NCBI RefSeq assembly: GCF_005938225.1
Contig: NZ_VCPC01000002.1
Span: 1,054,001-1,118,000, forward strand
DNA length: 64,000 nucleotides
Reading direction: 5' to 3'
DNA from: Arenibacterium halophilum
Lineage (GTDB): Bacteria; Pseudomonadota; Alphaproteobacteria; Rhodobacterales; Rhodobacteraceae
The translations under genes were made by a program, and so were the position numbers. The notes below the pieces were generated by a model. The model made no database searches. It was not told the DNA's origin and saw only the letters and a list, made by a program, of their open reading frames with translations. Shown one piece after another: positions 46,809 through 56,221 of this stretch (positions are counted from its first letter, which is position 1; every line of letters starts with the position of its first letter).

Positions 46809-47435
46809 TTAGCCTTTGCTCAGTTCTTTGGCCTGCTCGATCCAGCCTTCGCGCTCGATCCGGCCCTTGAACGACAGTTGCTCGTCCATAGCAGCAACAT
46901 CGGCGTCCGTCCATGCCGCGATCTGGGCAAAGGTGGTCACGCCTGCGCCATGCAGCTTCTTTTCCAGCGCGGGGCCGACGCCCGACAGCTTGGTCAGATC
47001 GTCTGCGCCTTCGGCTTTGGCCGCGGGCTTGGCTTTCTTTGCAGGCGCCTTTTCCGACACGGTGGCCGAGGTGCCTGCAGCGCTGGCGCCGATGGCGGCC
47101 TTGATACCGGATTTGTCAGCGCCCGAAGCCAGGATCTCGGTGATCTTGACAAGGGTCAGCTTCTGACGGTGGCCACGGGTCCGCTGCGAGCCATGCTTAC
47201 GACGGCGTTTGACAAAGTTGATGACCTTGTCGCCCTTGATCTGTTCGATCACTTCGGCCTGCACCCCGGCGCCTTCGATCAGCGGCGCGCCAACGGTGGT
47301 CTTGTCACCGCCCAGCATCAGGATGTCGTTGAATTGTACTGTTTCGCCAGCGTCAGCAGCCAGTTTTTCGACCCGGAGGATATCGCCCGAGGCTACTTTG
47401 TACTGCTTGCCACCGGTCTTGATGACCGCAAACAT
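46809..47435 (-). CDS. rplU: 50S ribosomal protein L21 with C-terminal helix-hairpin-helix extension
   Basis: 208 residues, about twice the usual L21. Residues 1-103 are standard L21 ([18 protein letters not shown], then [21 protein letters not shown]). An Ala/Lys-rich linker follows (about 105-145). The last 60 residues ([31 protein letters not shown]...) form a helix-hairpin-helix domain of the kind seen in DNA-binding and nuclease proteins. The extension is read in frame without interruption. The start at 47435 is preferred, with AGGA 8 bases upstream. It may bind rRNA or DNA; its function is unknown. Confidence 0.95.
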   Translation of the reverse strand: MFAVIKTGGKQYKVASGDILRVEKLAADAGETVQFNDILMLGGDKTTVGAPLIEGAGVQAEVIEQIKGDKVINFVKRRRKHGSQRTRGHRQKLTLVKITEILASGADKSGIKAAIGASAAGTSATVSEKAPAKKAKPAAKAEGADDLTKLSGVGPALEKKLHGAGVTTFAQIAAWTDADVAAMDEQLSFKGRIEREGWIEQAKELSKG

Positions 47436-47570
47436 GTGCATAGTCCTTTTTCTACCGCGTCTTTCGGCCCCCAAGGTGGGCGTTTCGGGCCAATGGCCGC
47501 CCCGGACAGCGCGCCCCCATCGGGGCGAATGATAACAAAACCCGGCGCGAAGCTTCGGCCGGGTGCGCGG

Positions 47571-47599
47571 CTTATGCGAGGAACAGCCGTCGCTGTCAA
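47571..47599 (-). promoter_or_regulatory. Promoter of rplU-rpmA
   Basis: On the minus strand TTGACA (47594-47599) and CATAAG (47571-47576) are exactly 17 bases apart, giving a leader of roughly 130 bases. It overlaps nothing coding and is the best promoter-like match in the window. Confidence 0.65.
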
Positions 47600-47633
47600 C
47601 CGGATTCGAGGGATTCTGGGCGCATCGACCCGC

Positions 47634-48455
47634 CTAGAGGTCGCTGGCCTGCAGTTCGTCCGCGACAGCCCTGCCAAGCGCGTAATAGATCGTGTGGTAC
47701 ATCCGGTCAAATCCGTCGAACAGCGCGGCATTCAATGCCTGTCCGGTCTCGCTTTCGGAAAACTCCAGGTAGGCCTGCATGTCCTGTTCCGACAACGGGC
47801 TGTACGCCATGAACAGGAACCGGCGCAGCCAGCCATCGGTATCGGCGCGGATCGCATCCTCCTCGGACCAGACAAGGTCAAGGATTTCACCCTCGCCCAT
47901 GCGATGGCTGCCGCCATCGACCAGCCCGCGATAGAAGCGGTAATTCGCCCCAAGCGCGCCCGACACGTTGCGCTCGGTCAGGTCGTTGATGTCGATGAAA
48001 CGATCTACCATCGCCACGCGGGACGATTGCGCCTCTTCAGCCTGCGAAAGTGCCTGCGCGGCCATTTCATCCACTGCCGGTTCAGTGATGGCGACGCGGG
48101 CGTCCAGTTCCAGTGTAATGATACGTTTGCCGCGGTCGCTGGTGAAAAAGGCGATCGACTGGTCGATCTGTTCCTCGGTCAGCCCCGCGCCGATCCGCGA
48201 CCCAAGCGTATCAAGCATCGTCTCTGGGTCGTAGATGTCGGAAATGCGCCGGTCATAATAGGCGCCAGCCTGCCCCGACAGCATATCGGTTTTCAAACCG
48301 TTGCCATAGACCAGGCCTTCGTCGCGCAGCACCTCAACGACGCGGGCCAAGTCCAGGGCCCGTTCCATTTCGGGCACGCGGCCACCCGCATTTGCGCCAC
48401 CCACCCCGATGAACAGGGCCGTGACCCAGACCAGAAGACAGCGCAAGGCGCGCAT
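47634..48455 (-). CDS. DUF2059-type exported protein, paralogue 1
   Basis: A 273-residue protein of unknown function. A signal peptide is evident (basic MRALRC, hydrophobic core, cleavage near GGANAGG around residue 25), so it is probably periplasmic. The rest is helical and acidic; a DUF2059-like segment is visible (ERNVSGALGANYRFYRGLVDGG, PLSEQDMQAYLEFSESETGQALNAALFDGFD). It is 2 bases after a paralogue at 48458 and they are surely co-expressed. Confidence 0.75.
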   Translation of the reverse strand: MRALRCLLVWVTALFIGVGGANAGGRVPEMERALDLARVVEVLRDEGLVYGNGLKTDMLSGQAGAYYDRRISDIYDPETMLDTLGSRIGAGLTEEQIDQSIAFFTSDRGKRIITLELDARVAITEPAVDEMAAQALSQAEEAQSSRVAMVDRFIDINDLTERNVSGALGANYRFYRGLVDGGSHRMGEGEILDLVWSEEDAIRADTDGWLRRFLFMAYSPLSEQDMQAYLEFSESETGQALNAALFDGFDRMYHTIYYALGRAVADELQASDL

Positions 48456-48457
48456 CG

Positions 48458-49324
48458 TCAGATATCCTGCCCGGGATGCAGGTCGGCCATCCGCGCGGCC
48501 AGAACCTCGAACCGGTTGGCCATGATTTCATACTGCACCGCGTTCAGCAGCTGATACACCTCTTGCATCTGCGGTGTTTCCAGCGCCTCGGCATAGGCGA
48601 TCAGATCGGCATCCGAGATATCCTTGTAGGTGAACGCCGCAGATTTCATCGACGACTCCATCAATGCCGCGCGCATTTCATCTTCTTGCGTTTTCATCGC
48701 GGCGCGCAGCTCTTCCGGATCCATCCGCAGTTCGATCACCCCTGCGGCGGCGGCCGACACGAGAAACCGCACCTGAATTTCCTGAATGGCGCGCAGGCTC
48801 ATCCCGGCCGAGTCGATGGCAGCCATCATCCGTTCCAGCGTGGCAATCCGCGCTTGTCCACGGTCGGTTTCGGACAGGTCGGCCAGAATTTCGGCCCCAC
48901 CCGTTTGCGCGATACTGTCATCGCTTTCGCTGTGCGAGGCGTTTTCCACTTCGACCAGCCGTTGCCCCAGGTCCGAGGCGTAGAAGTCGACCGCGTGATC
49001 CAGGTTTTCCTGCGTCAAGGTTTGCTCAAGAATGTCCAGCGCCATCTTGCGCATGATCGCCGTGTCGAACACCGAGCCCGACACGCGCGTCCAATCGGCA
49101 CCAAAAGCATCGGGCTGCACGCCCAGCATCTGCGGCGCGGACCCGGCGGAAAAGGCAATACTGTCCAGGGCAATGTCGAAGCCGGTCACATTCAGGAAGT
49201 CACGGATCGAGTCGCGATCGGCAGCGCGGGCAGCCGGTGGCGAAATCGCCAAGGCAATAAGGCAGCCGAGGGCCGCGAGCAGGGTAACATGAAGCGGGGC
49301 GCGACGCGCAGGAGCATGGGTCAT
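48458..49324 (-). CDS. DUF2059-type exported protein, paralogue 2
   Basis: A 288-residue relative of the downstream gene product. The signal peptide spans about residues 1-35 with a likely cut after PPAARA. The mature part repeats the same helical layout (TLTQENLDHAVDFYASDLGQRLVEVENASH; DISDADLIAYAEALETPQMQEVYQLLNAVQ). No catalytic motif is seen. Probably periplasmic; function unknown. First gene of the pair, transcribed away from tRNA-Ser. Confidence 0.75.
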   Translation of the reverse strand: MTHAPARRAPLHVTLLAALGCLIALAISPPAARAADRDSIRDFLNVTGFDIALDSIAFSAGSAPQMLGVQPDAFGADWTRVSGSVFDTAIMRKMALDILEQTLTQENLDHAVDFYASDLGQRLVEVENASHSESDDSIAQTGGAEILADLSETDRGQARIATLERMMAAIDSAGMSLRAIQEIQVRFLVSAAAAGVIELRMDPEELRAAMKTQEDEMRAALMESSMKSAAFTYKDISDADLIAYAEALETPQMQEVYQLLNAVQYEIMANRFEVLAARMADLHPGQDI

Positions 49325-49398
49325 ACCGGGGATCCTAGGCGATTTGGGTTAACGGGCAATGGCAAATCGCAAGTTTGAATTTTCTGTGATTTCTCCCC

Positions 49399-49427
49399 TT
49401 GCCACCCGGAGGCGATCTGGTTACACG
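49399..49427 (+). promoter_or_regulatory. Candidate promoter of tRNA-Ser
   Basis: TTGCCA (49399-49404) and TACACG (49422-49427) with a 17-base spacer, 20 bases ahead of the mature tRNA 5' end. The spacing is ideal for a single tRNA gene. Confidence 0.45.
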
Positions 49428-49447
49428 GTCGCTCCACAGACCCCCGC

Positions 49448-49537
49448 GGAGAGGTGCCGGAGTGGTCGAACGGGGCGGTCTCGAAAACCGTTGTGGGTGC
49501 AAGCCCACCCAGGGTTCGAATCCCTGTCTCTCCGCCA
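49448..49537 (+). tRNA. tRNA-Ser (anticodon CGA)
   Basis: A 90-base class II tRNA with encoded CCA. The acceptor stem GGAGAGG pairs with TCTCTCC (one G-U). The anticodon arm GCGGT-CTCGAAA-ACCGT places CGA at positions 34-36, reading UCG. A long variable arm (GTGGG/GCCCAC) and the T-loop GGTTCGAATCC confirm serine identity. Confidence 0.96.
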
Positions 49538-49748
49538 TCAGGCTTCTTGGTATACGCCATCGAAACTGCCTGCTGCGCCCCTGAAGTATCGGCGAAAAGA
49601 TTTATCTGTGACGCTGAATAGCGTCGTGTTGCCAGGGCAACAAACGGGGCATCGCGATCAAGCTCGGGCATCAAGGCGCTTCTGGCACCGCTGATATTTC
49701 GCTATTGGCAGCAATCTAATATGTATCAATACCCAGACTGTCTTGAAT

Positions 49749-52394
49749 ATGAATACCCAAGTACTGACGGACGCCGCCGGCCTAGGCGGCCACCACAGGC
49801 AAGCCACCGTCACCACCGCAGACATCGCAACTCTCGACGCGCTTCACGCGGTACAGCTGGTGGCTTGGTTCACATCCGAGGGCGAGCTGCAAGACGCCAA
49901 CGGTAACGTTCTTTCAGCGACAGGGCTTACGCTCGAGACGATCCAGGAACGTACCCGGGCCGAATTGATCAGGTCACATGACACCGACGCGACCCGGGCA
50001 TTCTGGTCGGCGCTGAACCGCGGCGAACCGCAACGTGGCGAATTCCGCCTGCCCGCCCGGGATGGCGGCAGCATCTGGGTTGAAGGTGCCTATGTTCCAT
50101 CCGTCTCGGCCACGGGCACGGTTGACCGGATCGGGTTGTTCGGGTTCGACGTCACCGCCCGCAAGCTGGCCAAGTCCGACTCGGCCGATCAGATGGCGGC
50201 GATTGCCAAGTCTCACGCCGTCATCGAATTCGATCTCGACGGGTTCATCCTGTCGGCCAACGGCAACTTCCTTGAAGCGGTCGGCTACGATCTGGCCGAG
50301 ATCCAAGGCCGGCACCACCGCATGTTCGTGCACGAAGACGAGGCCAACGGCGAGGTTTACGCAAACTTCTGGCGGCAGTTGCGCAACGGCACCTTTCAAG
50401 CCGGCGAATTTTCCCGCATCACCAAGCAAAACCACACGGTCTGGTTTCAAGCCAGCTATAGCCCCATCTTCAATGAACAGGGCGAGGTGACGCGGATCGT
50501 GAAATATGCGACCGACATCACCCGCGCCAAGGCCATGGCCGAGGACCTGCAAGGCCAGATCAAGGCCCTGTCGCATTCCCAGATGACGATCGAACTGTCG
50601 CTGGACGGCACGATCGTTACGGCAAACCGCAACTTTCTGGAAACCTTCGGCTATGAGATGTCCGAAGTTCAAGGCCAGCATCACCGCATGTTTGTCACGC
50701 CCCAGGAAGCGGCGGGCGACGCCTATCTTCAGTTCTGGGCCAAGCTGGCGCGCGGCCAGTTTCAGTCGGCCACCTATAAACGGATTGCCAAGGGCGGTCG
50801 CGAGGTTTGGATTCAAGCCAGCTATAATCCCATTCTCGACAAGCATGGCCGCCCGTTCAAGGTGGTGAAATTCGCCACCGATGTGACCGACACCCATTCC
50901 GGTTCCGCGGCTTCTGCAAAGGGCACCGCCCCGCAGGAAACCGAAGCTGGGCTGAAATCTGCGCTGATGCGCCAATCCATCACCGATGCGCCGAATGGCA
51001 TGGCGCTGCTGGATTCGATGGGCACCTTCCTTCACATCAACCCGGCGCTATGCGCGCTGCTTGGCGCCGCCCCCGAAGAGGTTCTGGGCCAGCGGCTGGA
51101 CGATTTCCTTGCGTCTGGCGCGCCGCTGTTCGGATCGGACGACACATCGGATCTGGAACAGGGCAAGACACAACTGATACAGGAAGAGCGCCCGCTGCAA
51201 CGCAGCGACGGAACCGAGATCTGGACGATGTTGCACCTGACGCGCGAGCGCAACAGCAGCACGGGTTCCACCGCCTTCGTGCTTCAGGTACAGGACATCT
51301 CGGAACGGCAGGCGGCGCAGCAACTGAAGATCGATTTCATCGCCACTGTCAGCCACGAACTGCGCACGCCGTTGGCGTCGATCAAGGGCGCTTTGGGGCT
51401 GGTGCTGGCCAATACCCAGATCGCTTTGGACCCAAAAGTTGAACGTCTGGTGGCGCTGGCGATGAAGAACAGCGAACGGCTGGCCTCGCTGGTGAATGAT
51501 TTGCTTGATATGGAAAAGCTGTCGTCGGGTCAGGCACAATTCCGGGTGTCGGACCAATCGATCAATATGCTGCTGTCGCAAGCGGTGGCGATCAACCAGC
51601 CCTACGGCACGGAATTCGGCGTCGACTATGCGCTGGAACTACCCGACAGTGATATCTGGATCAAGGCCGACGCGGACCGGTTTCATCAGGTGCTGTCGAA
51701 CCTGCTGTCGAACGGCACCAAATTCTCGCCCCGGGGGTCGAAGGTGCGTGTGGTGTGCACGCCGTCCGAAGGCTCTGTTCGCGTGGGCATCATCGATGCG
51801 GGCCCGGGCGTTCCCGAAAGCTTTCAGAACAAGATCTTCCAGCCGTTTTCCCAGGCCGACAGTTCGGCGACCCGCCAGAAGGGCGGCACCGGGCTGGGGC
51901 TGAATATTTCGCGCCAGATCGTCACGCGGATGGGTGGCAAGATCGGATTTCAGAACCTCGACGAAGGCGGCTGCGAATTCTGGTTTACCGTGCCGACGAT
52001 CAAAGGCCCCGATGTGGCCGCAACACAGTCGGCGGCAGACGATACCGGCAATGAGACCCAACGCATTCTGCATATCGAACCCGACAGCGATTTCGCCGAG
52101 GTTTTCGATGCTACACTGGCAGACCGGTTCGACATCACGCATGTCGCAAACATCGATGCGGCCCGGCCCACCCTGCGCGCCTCACGCTTCGAGGCCATCG
52201 TGATAGACTGGAACGGGCCCGACTCGGAAATTGCCGCCTTTTCAAAGGAACTGCGCAAGCTGCAACCGCACGCCAAGCTGATCGGCCTGTGCACTGAAGA
52301 CCGGATCGTTGGAGCCTTCGGGGCCGGAAACTTCGTGAAAGGCCGTCAGGACATGTCGGTGTTCAAGGCGGAATTGGTCAGGATGCTGGCCTAG
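49749..52394 (+). CDS. Four-PAS sensor histidine kinase with degenerate receiver-like tail
   Basis: An 881-residue cytoplasmic kinase with no membrane segment. Four PAS domains occupy about 30-140, 155-265, 277-390 and 415-530. The second and third are near-duplicates with the same GRHHRMFV/GQHHRMFV and VWFQASYSPI/VWIQASYNPI motifs, typical of aerotaxis-like PAS. The HisKA phospho-acceptor is His536 (SHELRTPL), then N box (NLLSNGTKF), DAGPGVP and GGTGLGLN. The last 115 residues resemble a receiver (HIEPDSD, Asp820 in IVIDWNGPD) but lack clear acidic-pocket and lysine motifs. The start has little ribosome site; TTG at 49743 is an alternative. Confidence 0.88.
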   Translation: MNTQVLTDAAGLGGHHRQATVTTADIATLDALHAVQLVAWFTSEGELQDANGNVLSATGLTLETIQERTRAELIRSHDTDATRAFWSALNRGEPQRGEFRLPARDGGSIWVEGAYVPSVSATGTVDRIGLFGFDVTARKLAKSDSADQMAAIAKSHAVIEFDLDGFILSANGNFLEAVGYDLAEIQGRHHRMFVHEDEANGEVYANFWRQLRNGTFQAGEFSRITKQNHTVWFQASYSPIFNEQGEVTRIVKYATDITRAKAMAEDLQGQIKALSHSQMTIELSLDGTIVTANRNFLETFGYEMSEVQGQHHRMFVTPQEAAGDAYLQFWAKLARGQFQSATYKRIAKGGREVWIQASYNPILDKHGRPFKVVKFATDVTDTHSGSAASAKGTAPQETEAGLKSALMRQSITDAPNGMALLDSMGTFLHINPALCALLGAAPEEVLGQRLDDFLASGAPLFGSDDTSDLEQGKTQLIQEERPLQRSDGTEIWTMLHLTRERNSSTGSTAFVLQVQDISERQAAQQLKIDFIATVSHELRTPLASIKGALGLVLANTQIALDPKVERLVALAMKNSERLASLVNDLLDMEKLSSGQAQFRVSDQSINMLLSQAVAINQPYGTEFGVDYALELPDSDIWIKADADRFHQVLSNLLSNGTKFSPRGSKVRVVCTPSEGSVRVGIIDAGPGVPESFQNKIFQPFSQADSSATRQKGGTGLGLNISRQIVTRMGGKIGFQNLDEGGCEFWFTVPTIKGPDVAATQSAADDTGNETQRILHIEPDSDFAEVFDATLADRFDITHVANIDAARPTLRASRFEAIVIDWNGPDSEIAAFSKELRKLQPHAKLIGLCTEDRIVGAFGAGNFVKGRQDMSVFKAELVRMLA

Positions 52395-53281
52395 CCGTCC
52401 GGCTCGGCGTCCATCACATCAAACAACGCTTCCATCGCGCGCGTCTGGTGGCGGTCGGGATGGGTCAGCGCCGAAAACGGGCGCCGACCGTCGGGCAGCC
52501 GAATCACCGCAAGCGCGCCCGCATGGGTCAGCGCCAAATCTGACACAACAGTGGCATCGCCCCCGGCAGCAATGGCGCCAAGGATCGCCTCGTTCGAGGG
52601 CAGTTCAAGGCTGACAATCAATGCATCCAGCGCCATGCCCTGCCGCGCAAGGTGGCGTTCAAATTCGGCCCGGGTGCCCGAGCCACGTTCGCGCAGGATC
52701 CAGCGCGCCGTGTGATAGTCTTCGGGCGGAACCCTGTCGCGCCCGGCCCAAGGATGATCGCGCCGCACGCCGATGGCCAGATGGTCGCTGCCAACTTCGC
52801 GCCGGGTCAGACCGGTGTCGTGGATATCGCTCTCCACCAGCCCGATGTCGGCGCTGCCTTCGGTCACCGCCTCGGCCACCTGCGCGGTATTGCCGACGGA
52901 TACCTGCACGTCAATTTCCGGATAGGCCCGGTGCAGCGCGATCAGCCGCGCAGGCAGCCAATAGCTTGCCACCGTCTGGCTAGAATGCAGGCGCAGCCGC
53001 CCGCGCGGTTTGGCCGACAAATCCTGCAACACGACGCGCGCCGCCTCGACCCGGGCGAGGATCTGGCGCGCTTCTTCCAGGAAAATCTTGCCCGCCTCGG
53101 ACAGTTCGATCCGCCGCCCGACGCGGTGAAACAGCTTTACCCCGGACTGGTTTTCCAGATTGGCGATCGACACGCTGACGGCCGATTGCGTCAGGTTCAA
53201 CGCCTCGGCGGCGCGCGTCACATGCAGCCGGTCGGCCACGGCCACGAAAATGCGAAGCTGGTCAAACGTCATCCACTCCAT
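52391..53281 (-). CDS. LysR-family regulator divergent from soeABC
   Basis: A 296-residue regulator. Helix-turn-helix at about residues 20-50 (VTRAAEALNLTQSAVSVSIANLENQSG), effector domain with LHSSQTVASYWLPARLIAL and GSADIGLVESDI, as in the CysL/CbbR-like branch. It is divergent from soeA with a 90-base spacer carrying two inverted repeats and is its likely regulator, with a sulfur or redox cue as plausible effector. The start is 53281 or 53272. It overlaps the histidine kinase stop by four bases on the opposite strand. Confidence 0.87.
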   Translation of the reverse strand: MEWMTFDQLRIFVAVADRLHVTRAAEALNLTQSAVSVSIANLENQSGVKLFHRVGRRIELSEAGKIFLEEARQILARVEAARVVLQDLSAKPRGRLRLHSSQTVASYWLPARLIALHRAYPEIDVQVSVGNTAQVAEAVTEGSADIGLVESDIHDTGLTRREVGSDHLAIGVRRDHPWAGRDRVPPEDYHTARWILRERGSGTRAEFERHLARQGMALDALIVSLELPSNEAILGAIAAGGDATVVSDLALTHAGALAVIRLPDGRRPFSALTHPDRHQTRAMEALFDVMDAEPDG

Positions 53282-53286
53282 CTATC

Positions 53287-53300
53287 AGATCGAATGATCT
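53287..53300. promoter_or_regulatory. Inverted repeat between LysR gene and soeA
   Basis: AGATC-GAAT-GATCT, next to TATAAT at 53307-53312 and a second inverted repeat AAGCAA...TTGCTT (53301-53322). A LysR-type activator site just upstream of a -10 element without a good -35 is the usual layout. Confidence 0.5.
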
Positions 53301-53371
53301 AAGCAATATAATGAATTTGCTTTATGCGTCGGGGTGCTTTTCCATGGGCCGATACGAAGGGATCAGCCAAC

Positions 53372-56221
53372 ATGCCAAGTCAGCCCAAGGTCGCCATGGA
53401 TATTCCCGCAGGTGATACAATGCGCCAGACGACCTGCTATATATGCGCCTGCCGATGCGGCATCAACGTTCACCTGAAGGACGGCAAGGTCAAATACATC
53501 GAAGGCAACCGGAACCACCCGGTGAACAAGGGCGTACTGTGCGGCAAGGGCAGCGCCGGGATCATGCAGCACTACTCACCTGCCCGCCTGCGCGCCCCGA
53601 TGAAACGGGTCGGGCCGCGCGGATCCGGCCAGTTCGAAGAAATCAGCTGGGACGAGGCGCTGGAGCTGGCGACCGATTGGCTCGGCTCGGTGCGCAAGAA
53701 GGATCCCCGCAAGCTGGCGTTCTTCACAGGCCGCGACCAAAGCCAAAGCCTGACGGGGTTCTGGGCGATGCAATATGGCACGCCGAATTTTGCTGCCCAC
53801 GGCGGGTTCTGTTCGGTCAATATGGCCGCCGGGGGGCTTTACACCTTTGGCGGGGCCTTCTGGGAGTTTGGCGACCCGGATTGGGATTTGACCAAGTATT
53901 TCGTGCTTTTCGGCGTGGCCGAGGATCATGCCAGCAACCCGATCAAGATCGGCATCGGCAAGCTGAAGGCGCGCGGCGCCAAGATCGTGTCGGTCAATCC
54001 GGTGCGCACCGGCTATAACGCGGTGGCCGATGAATGGGTCGGCATTCGTCCCGGCACCGACGGGCTGTTTGTGGGCGCGCTGATCCACGAGCTGTTCCGG
54101 ACCGAGCAGATCGACCTCGATTACCTCGTGCGCTATACCAACGCGCCCTGGCTGGTGATCGACGCGCCGGGCACCGCGCGGGACGGGCTGTTCGCACGGG
54201 ACGCTTCAGGCAATCCGCTGGCGTGGGACACCGCCAAAGGCGGCTTGGTGAACGGCAAGGCGGCGGGCATCACTCCGGCGCTGACCGGGCGCCGCGATTT
54301 GCCCGATGGCTCTACCGCGCGGCCGGTATTCGAGTTGATGGCCGAACGCTACATGGGCGGCGATTACACCCCCGAAGCGGTCGAGGATCGCACTGGCGTG
54401 CCTGCCGATCAGATCCGTCGCATCGCGGCCGAGCTGGCCCATGTGGCCTTTCAGGAAGAGATCGTGCTGGACCGGCCGTGGACCGACTGGGCCGGACGCC
54501 GCCACGACAAGATGATCGGGCGGCCGGTGTCGATGCATGCGATGCGGGGCATCTCGGCCCATTCGAACGGGTTCCAGACCTGCCGGATGATCCACCTGTT
54601 GCAGATCCTGCTGGGCTCGATCGACAGCCCGGGTGGCTTCCGCTACAAACCGCCCTACCCCAAACAGACCCCGCCGAACCTGCTGCCCCACGGCGCAAGC
54701 GGCGACATCAAACCCGAGATGCCGCTGGGCGGGCCGCATCTTGGCTTCCCGCATGGGCCCGAACACCTGCTGCTGGACGATGCAGGCCAGCCCAGCCGTC
54801 TGGACAAGGGCTTTTCCTGGGACGCCCCGATGAGCGCGCATGGCCTGATGCATATGGTCATCAACAACGCCGCCACGCGCGACCCCTACGGGATTGACGT
54901 TTTGTTCATGTATATGGCGAACATGGCGTGGAATTCGTCGATGAACGTGCCCGGTACGCTGGATGCGCTGACGGCCAAGGACGACGCCGGCAACTACAAG
55001 ATTCCGAAGATCATCTATTCCGATGCCTATTATTCGGAAACCGTGCCCTTTGCCGATCTGATCCTGCCCGATACGACCTATCTGGAGCGGTGGGATTGCA
55101 TTTCGCTGCTCGACCGCCCGATTTCCGAGCCCGAGCTTGTGGCCGATGCGATCCGCCAGCCGGTTGTCACGCCCGACCGCAACGTGCGCGGGTTCCAGGA
55201 GGTGCTGATCGACCTTGGCGCGCGGTTGAAACTGCCGAAATTCGTGAACGAAGACGGCAGCCCGAAATACCCCGGCGGCTATCCCGATTACATCGTGAAC
55301 CACGAGCGCAAGCCCGGCATCGGGCCTTTGGCCGGGTTTCGCGGGGCGGATGGCGAAGACAGCTGTGTAGGCGCGCCGAACCCCGACCAGCTGGACAAAT
55401 ACATTGAAAACGGCGCGTTCTTCGGCCTGCATATGGCGCCGGAACATGCTTATTTCCGCCACGCCAACCGGGGTTATCTGGACTGGGGCATCGAAAAGGG
55501 CATCCGCATGTCGGCCGAGCCGACGATCTTTCAGCTTTACAGCGAACCCTTGCAGAAATTTCGCCTTGCCGCGCAGGGCCACGGCGACCGGCAGCCGCCC
55601 GAGCGCGCGCGCGATCGGATCCGCGCGCATTTCGACCCGCTGCCCTTCTGGTATCCCCCGCTGGAAGAACAGGCCGTCAGCGGCTACCCGCTGCACGCGA
55701 TCACCCAGCGCCCGATGCATATGTATCATTCCTGGGGGTCGCAGAACGCCTGGCTGCGCCAGATCACGGCGGCAAACCGGCTGTATATCCACGACAGCGT
55801 TGGCGCGCAGATCGGGGTGGTGGATGATGACTGGGTCTGGCTGCGCTCGCACCTGGGCCGGGTCAAATGCCAGGTCCGGCTGATGGAGGGCGTGAACCCG
55901 CTCACCGTCTGGACGTGGAACGCCATCGGCAAGCGCAAGGGCGCCTGGGGTCTGGACGACGATGCGCCCGAAAGCAACCAGGGCTTCCTTCTGAACCACC
56001 TGATATCCGAGCTGCTGCCGGCGGGCGGCGGCGGCTATCGCTATTCCAACTCGGATCCGATCACCGGGCAGGCCGCGTGGTTCGACCTGCGCGTGGCCAT
56101 CGAAAAGGCCGATGGCGCGGGCGAGACGGAACCAAGGTTCGAACCGCTGGGCCACGCGAGCCAGCCACCTTCGCCGCGCAAGCTGGCCTTTGGCCGGTCG
56201 TTCAGAAAGGCGCGCACATGA
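53372..56221 (+). CDS. soeA: SoeA-like molybdopterin subunit of sulfite dehydrogenase
   Basis: A 949-residue DMSO-reductase-family molybdoenzyme. An N-terminal 4Fe-4S site uses Cys22, Cys25, Cys29 and Cys57 (TCYICACRCG...VLCGKG). The likely Mo ligand is Cys147 in AAHGGFCSVNM. There is no twin-arginine signal, so the enzyme faces the cytoplasm, as described for SoeABC, which oxidises sulfite to sulfate and feeds electrons to quinone. The SoeB/SoeC partners downstream support this. Formate dehydrogenase or other dehydrogenases of the family are less likely alternatives. The start at 53372 follows AAGGGA. Confidence 0.85.
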   Translation: MPSQPKVAMDIPAGDTMRQTTCYICACRCGINVHLKDGKVKYIEGNRNHPVNKGVLCGKGSAGIMQHYSPARLRAPMKRVGPRGSGQFEEISWDEALELATDWLGSVRKKDPRKLAFFTGRDQSQSLTGFWAMQYGTPNFAAHGGFCSVNMAAGGLYTFGGAFWEFGDPDWDLTKYFVLFGVAEDHASNPIKIGIGKLKARGAKIVSVNPVRTGYNAVADEWVGIRPGTDGLFVGALIHELFRTEQIDLDYLVRYTNAPWLVIDAPGTARDGLFARDASGNPLAWDTAKGGLVNGKAAGITPALTGRRDLPDGSTARPVFELMAERYMGGDYTPEAVEDRTGVPADQIRRIAAELAHVAFQEEIVLDRPWTDWAGRRHDKMIGRPVSMHAMRGISAHSNGFQTCRMIHLLQILLGSIDSPGGFRYKPPYPKQTPPNLLPHGASGDIKPEMPLGGPHLGFPHGPEHLLLDDAGQPSRLDKGFSWDAPMSAHGLMHMVINNAATRDPYGIDVLFMYMANMAWNSSMNVPGTLDALTAKDDAGNYKIPKIIYSDAYYSETVPFADLILPDTTYLERWDCISLLDRPISEPELVADAIRQPVVTPDRNVRGFQEVLIDLGARLKLPKFVNEDGSPKYPGGYPDYIVNHERKPGIGPLAGFRGADGEDSCVGAPNPDQLDKYIENGAFFGLHMAPEHAYFRHANRGYLDWGIEKGIRMSAEPTIFQLYSEPLQKFRLAAQGHGDRQPPERARDRIRAHFDPLPFWYPPLEEQAVSGYPLHAITQRPMHMYHSWGSQNAWLRQITAANRLYIHDSVGAQIGVVDDDWVWLRSHLGRVKCQVRLMEGVNPLTVWTWNAIGKRKGAWGLDDDAPESNQGFLLNHLISELLPAGGGGYRYSNSDPITGQAAWFDLRVAIEKADGAGETEPRFEPLGHASQPPSPRKLAFGRSFRKART

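Noticed and set aside
46506-48554. Plus-strand open frame of about 680 codons
   Set aside because: It is antisense to rpmA, rplU and a DUF2059 gene; it runs through the rplU promoter and has no coding features.
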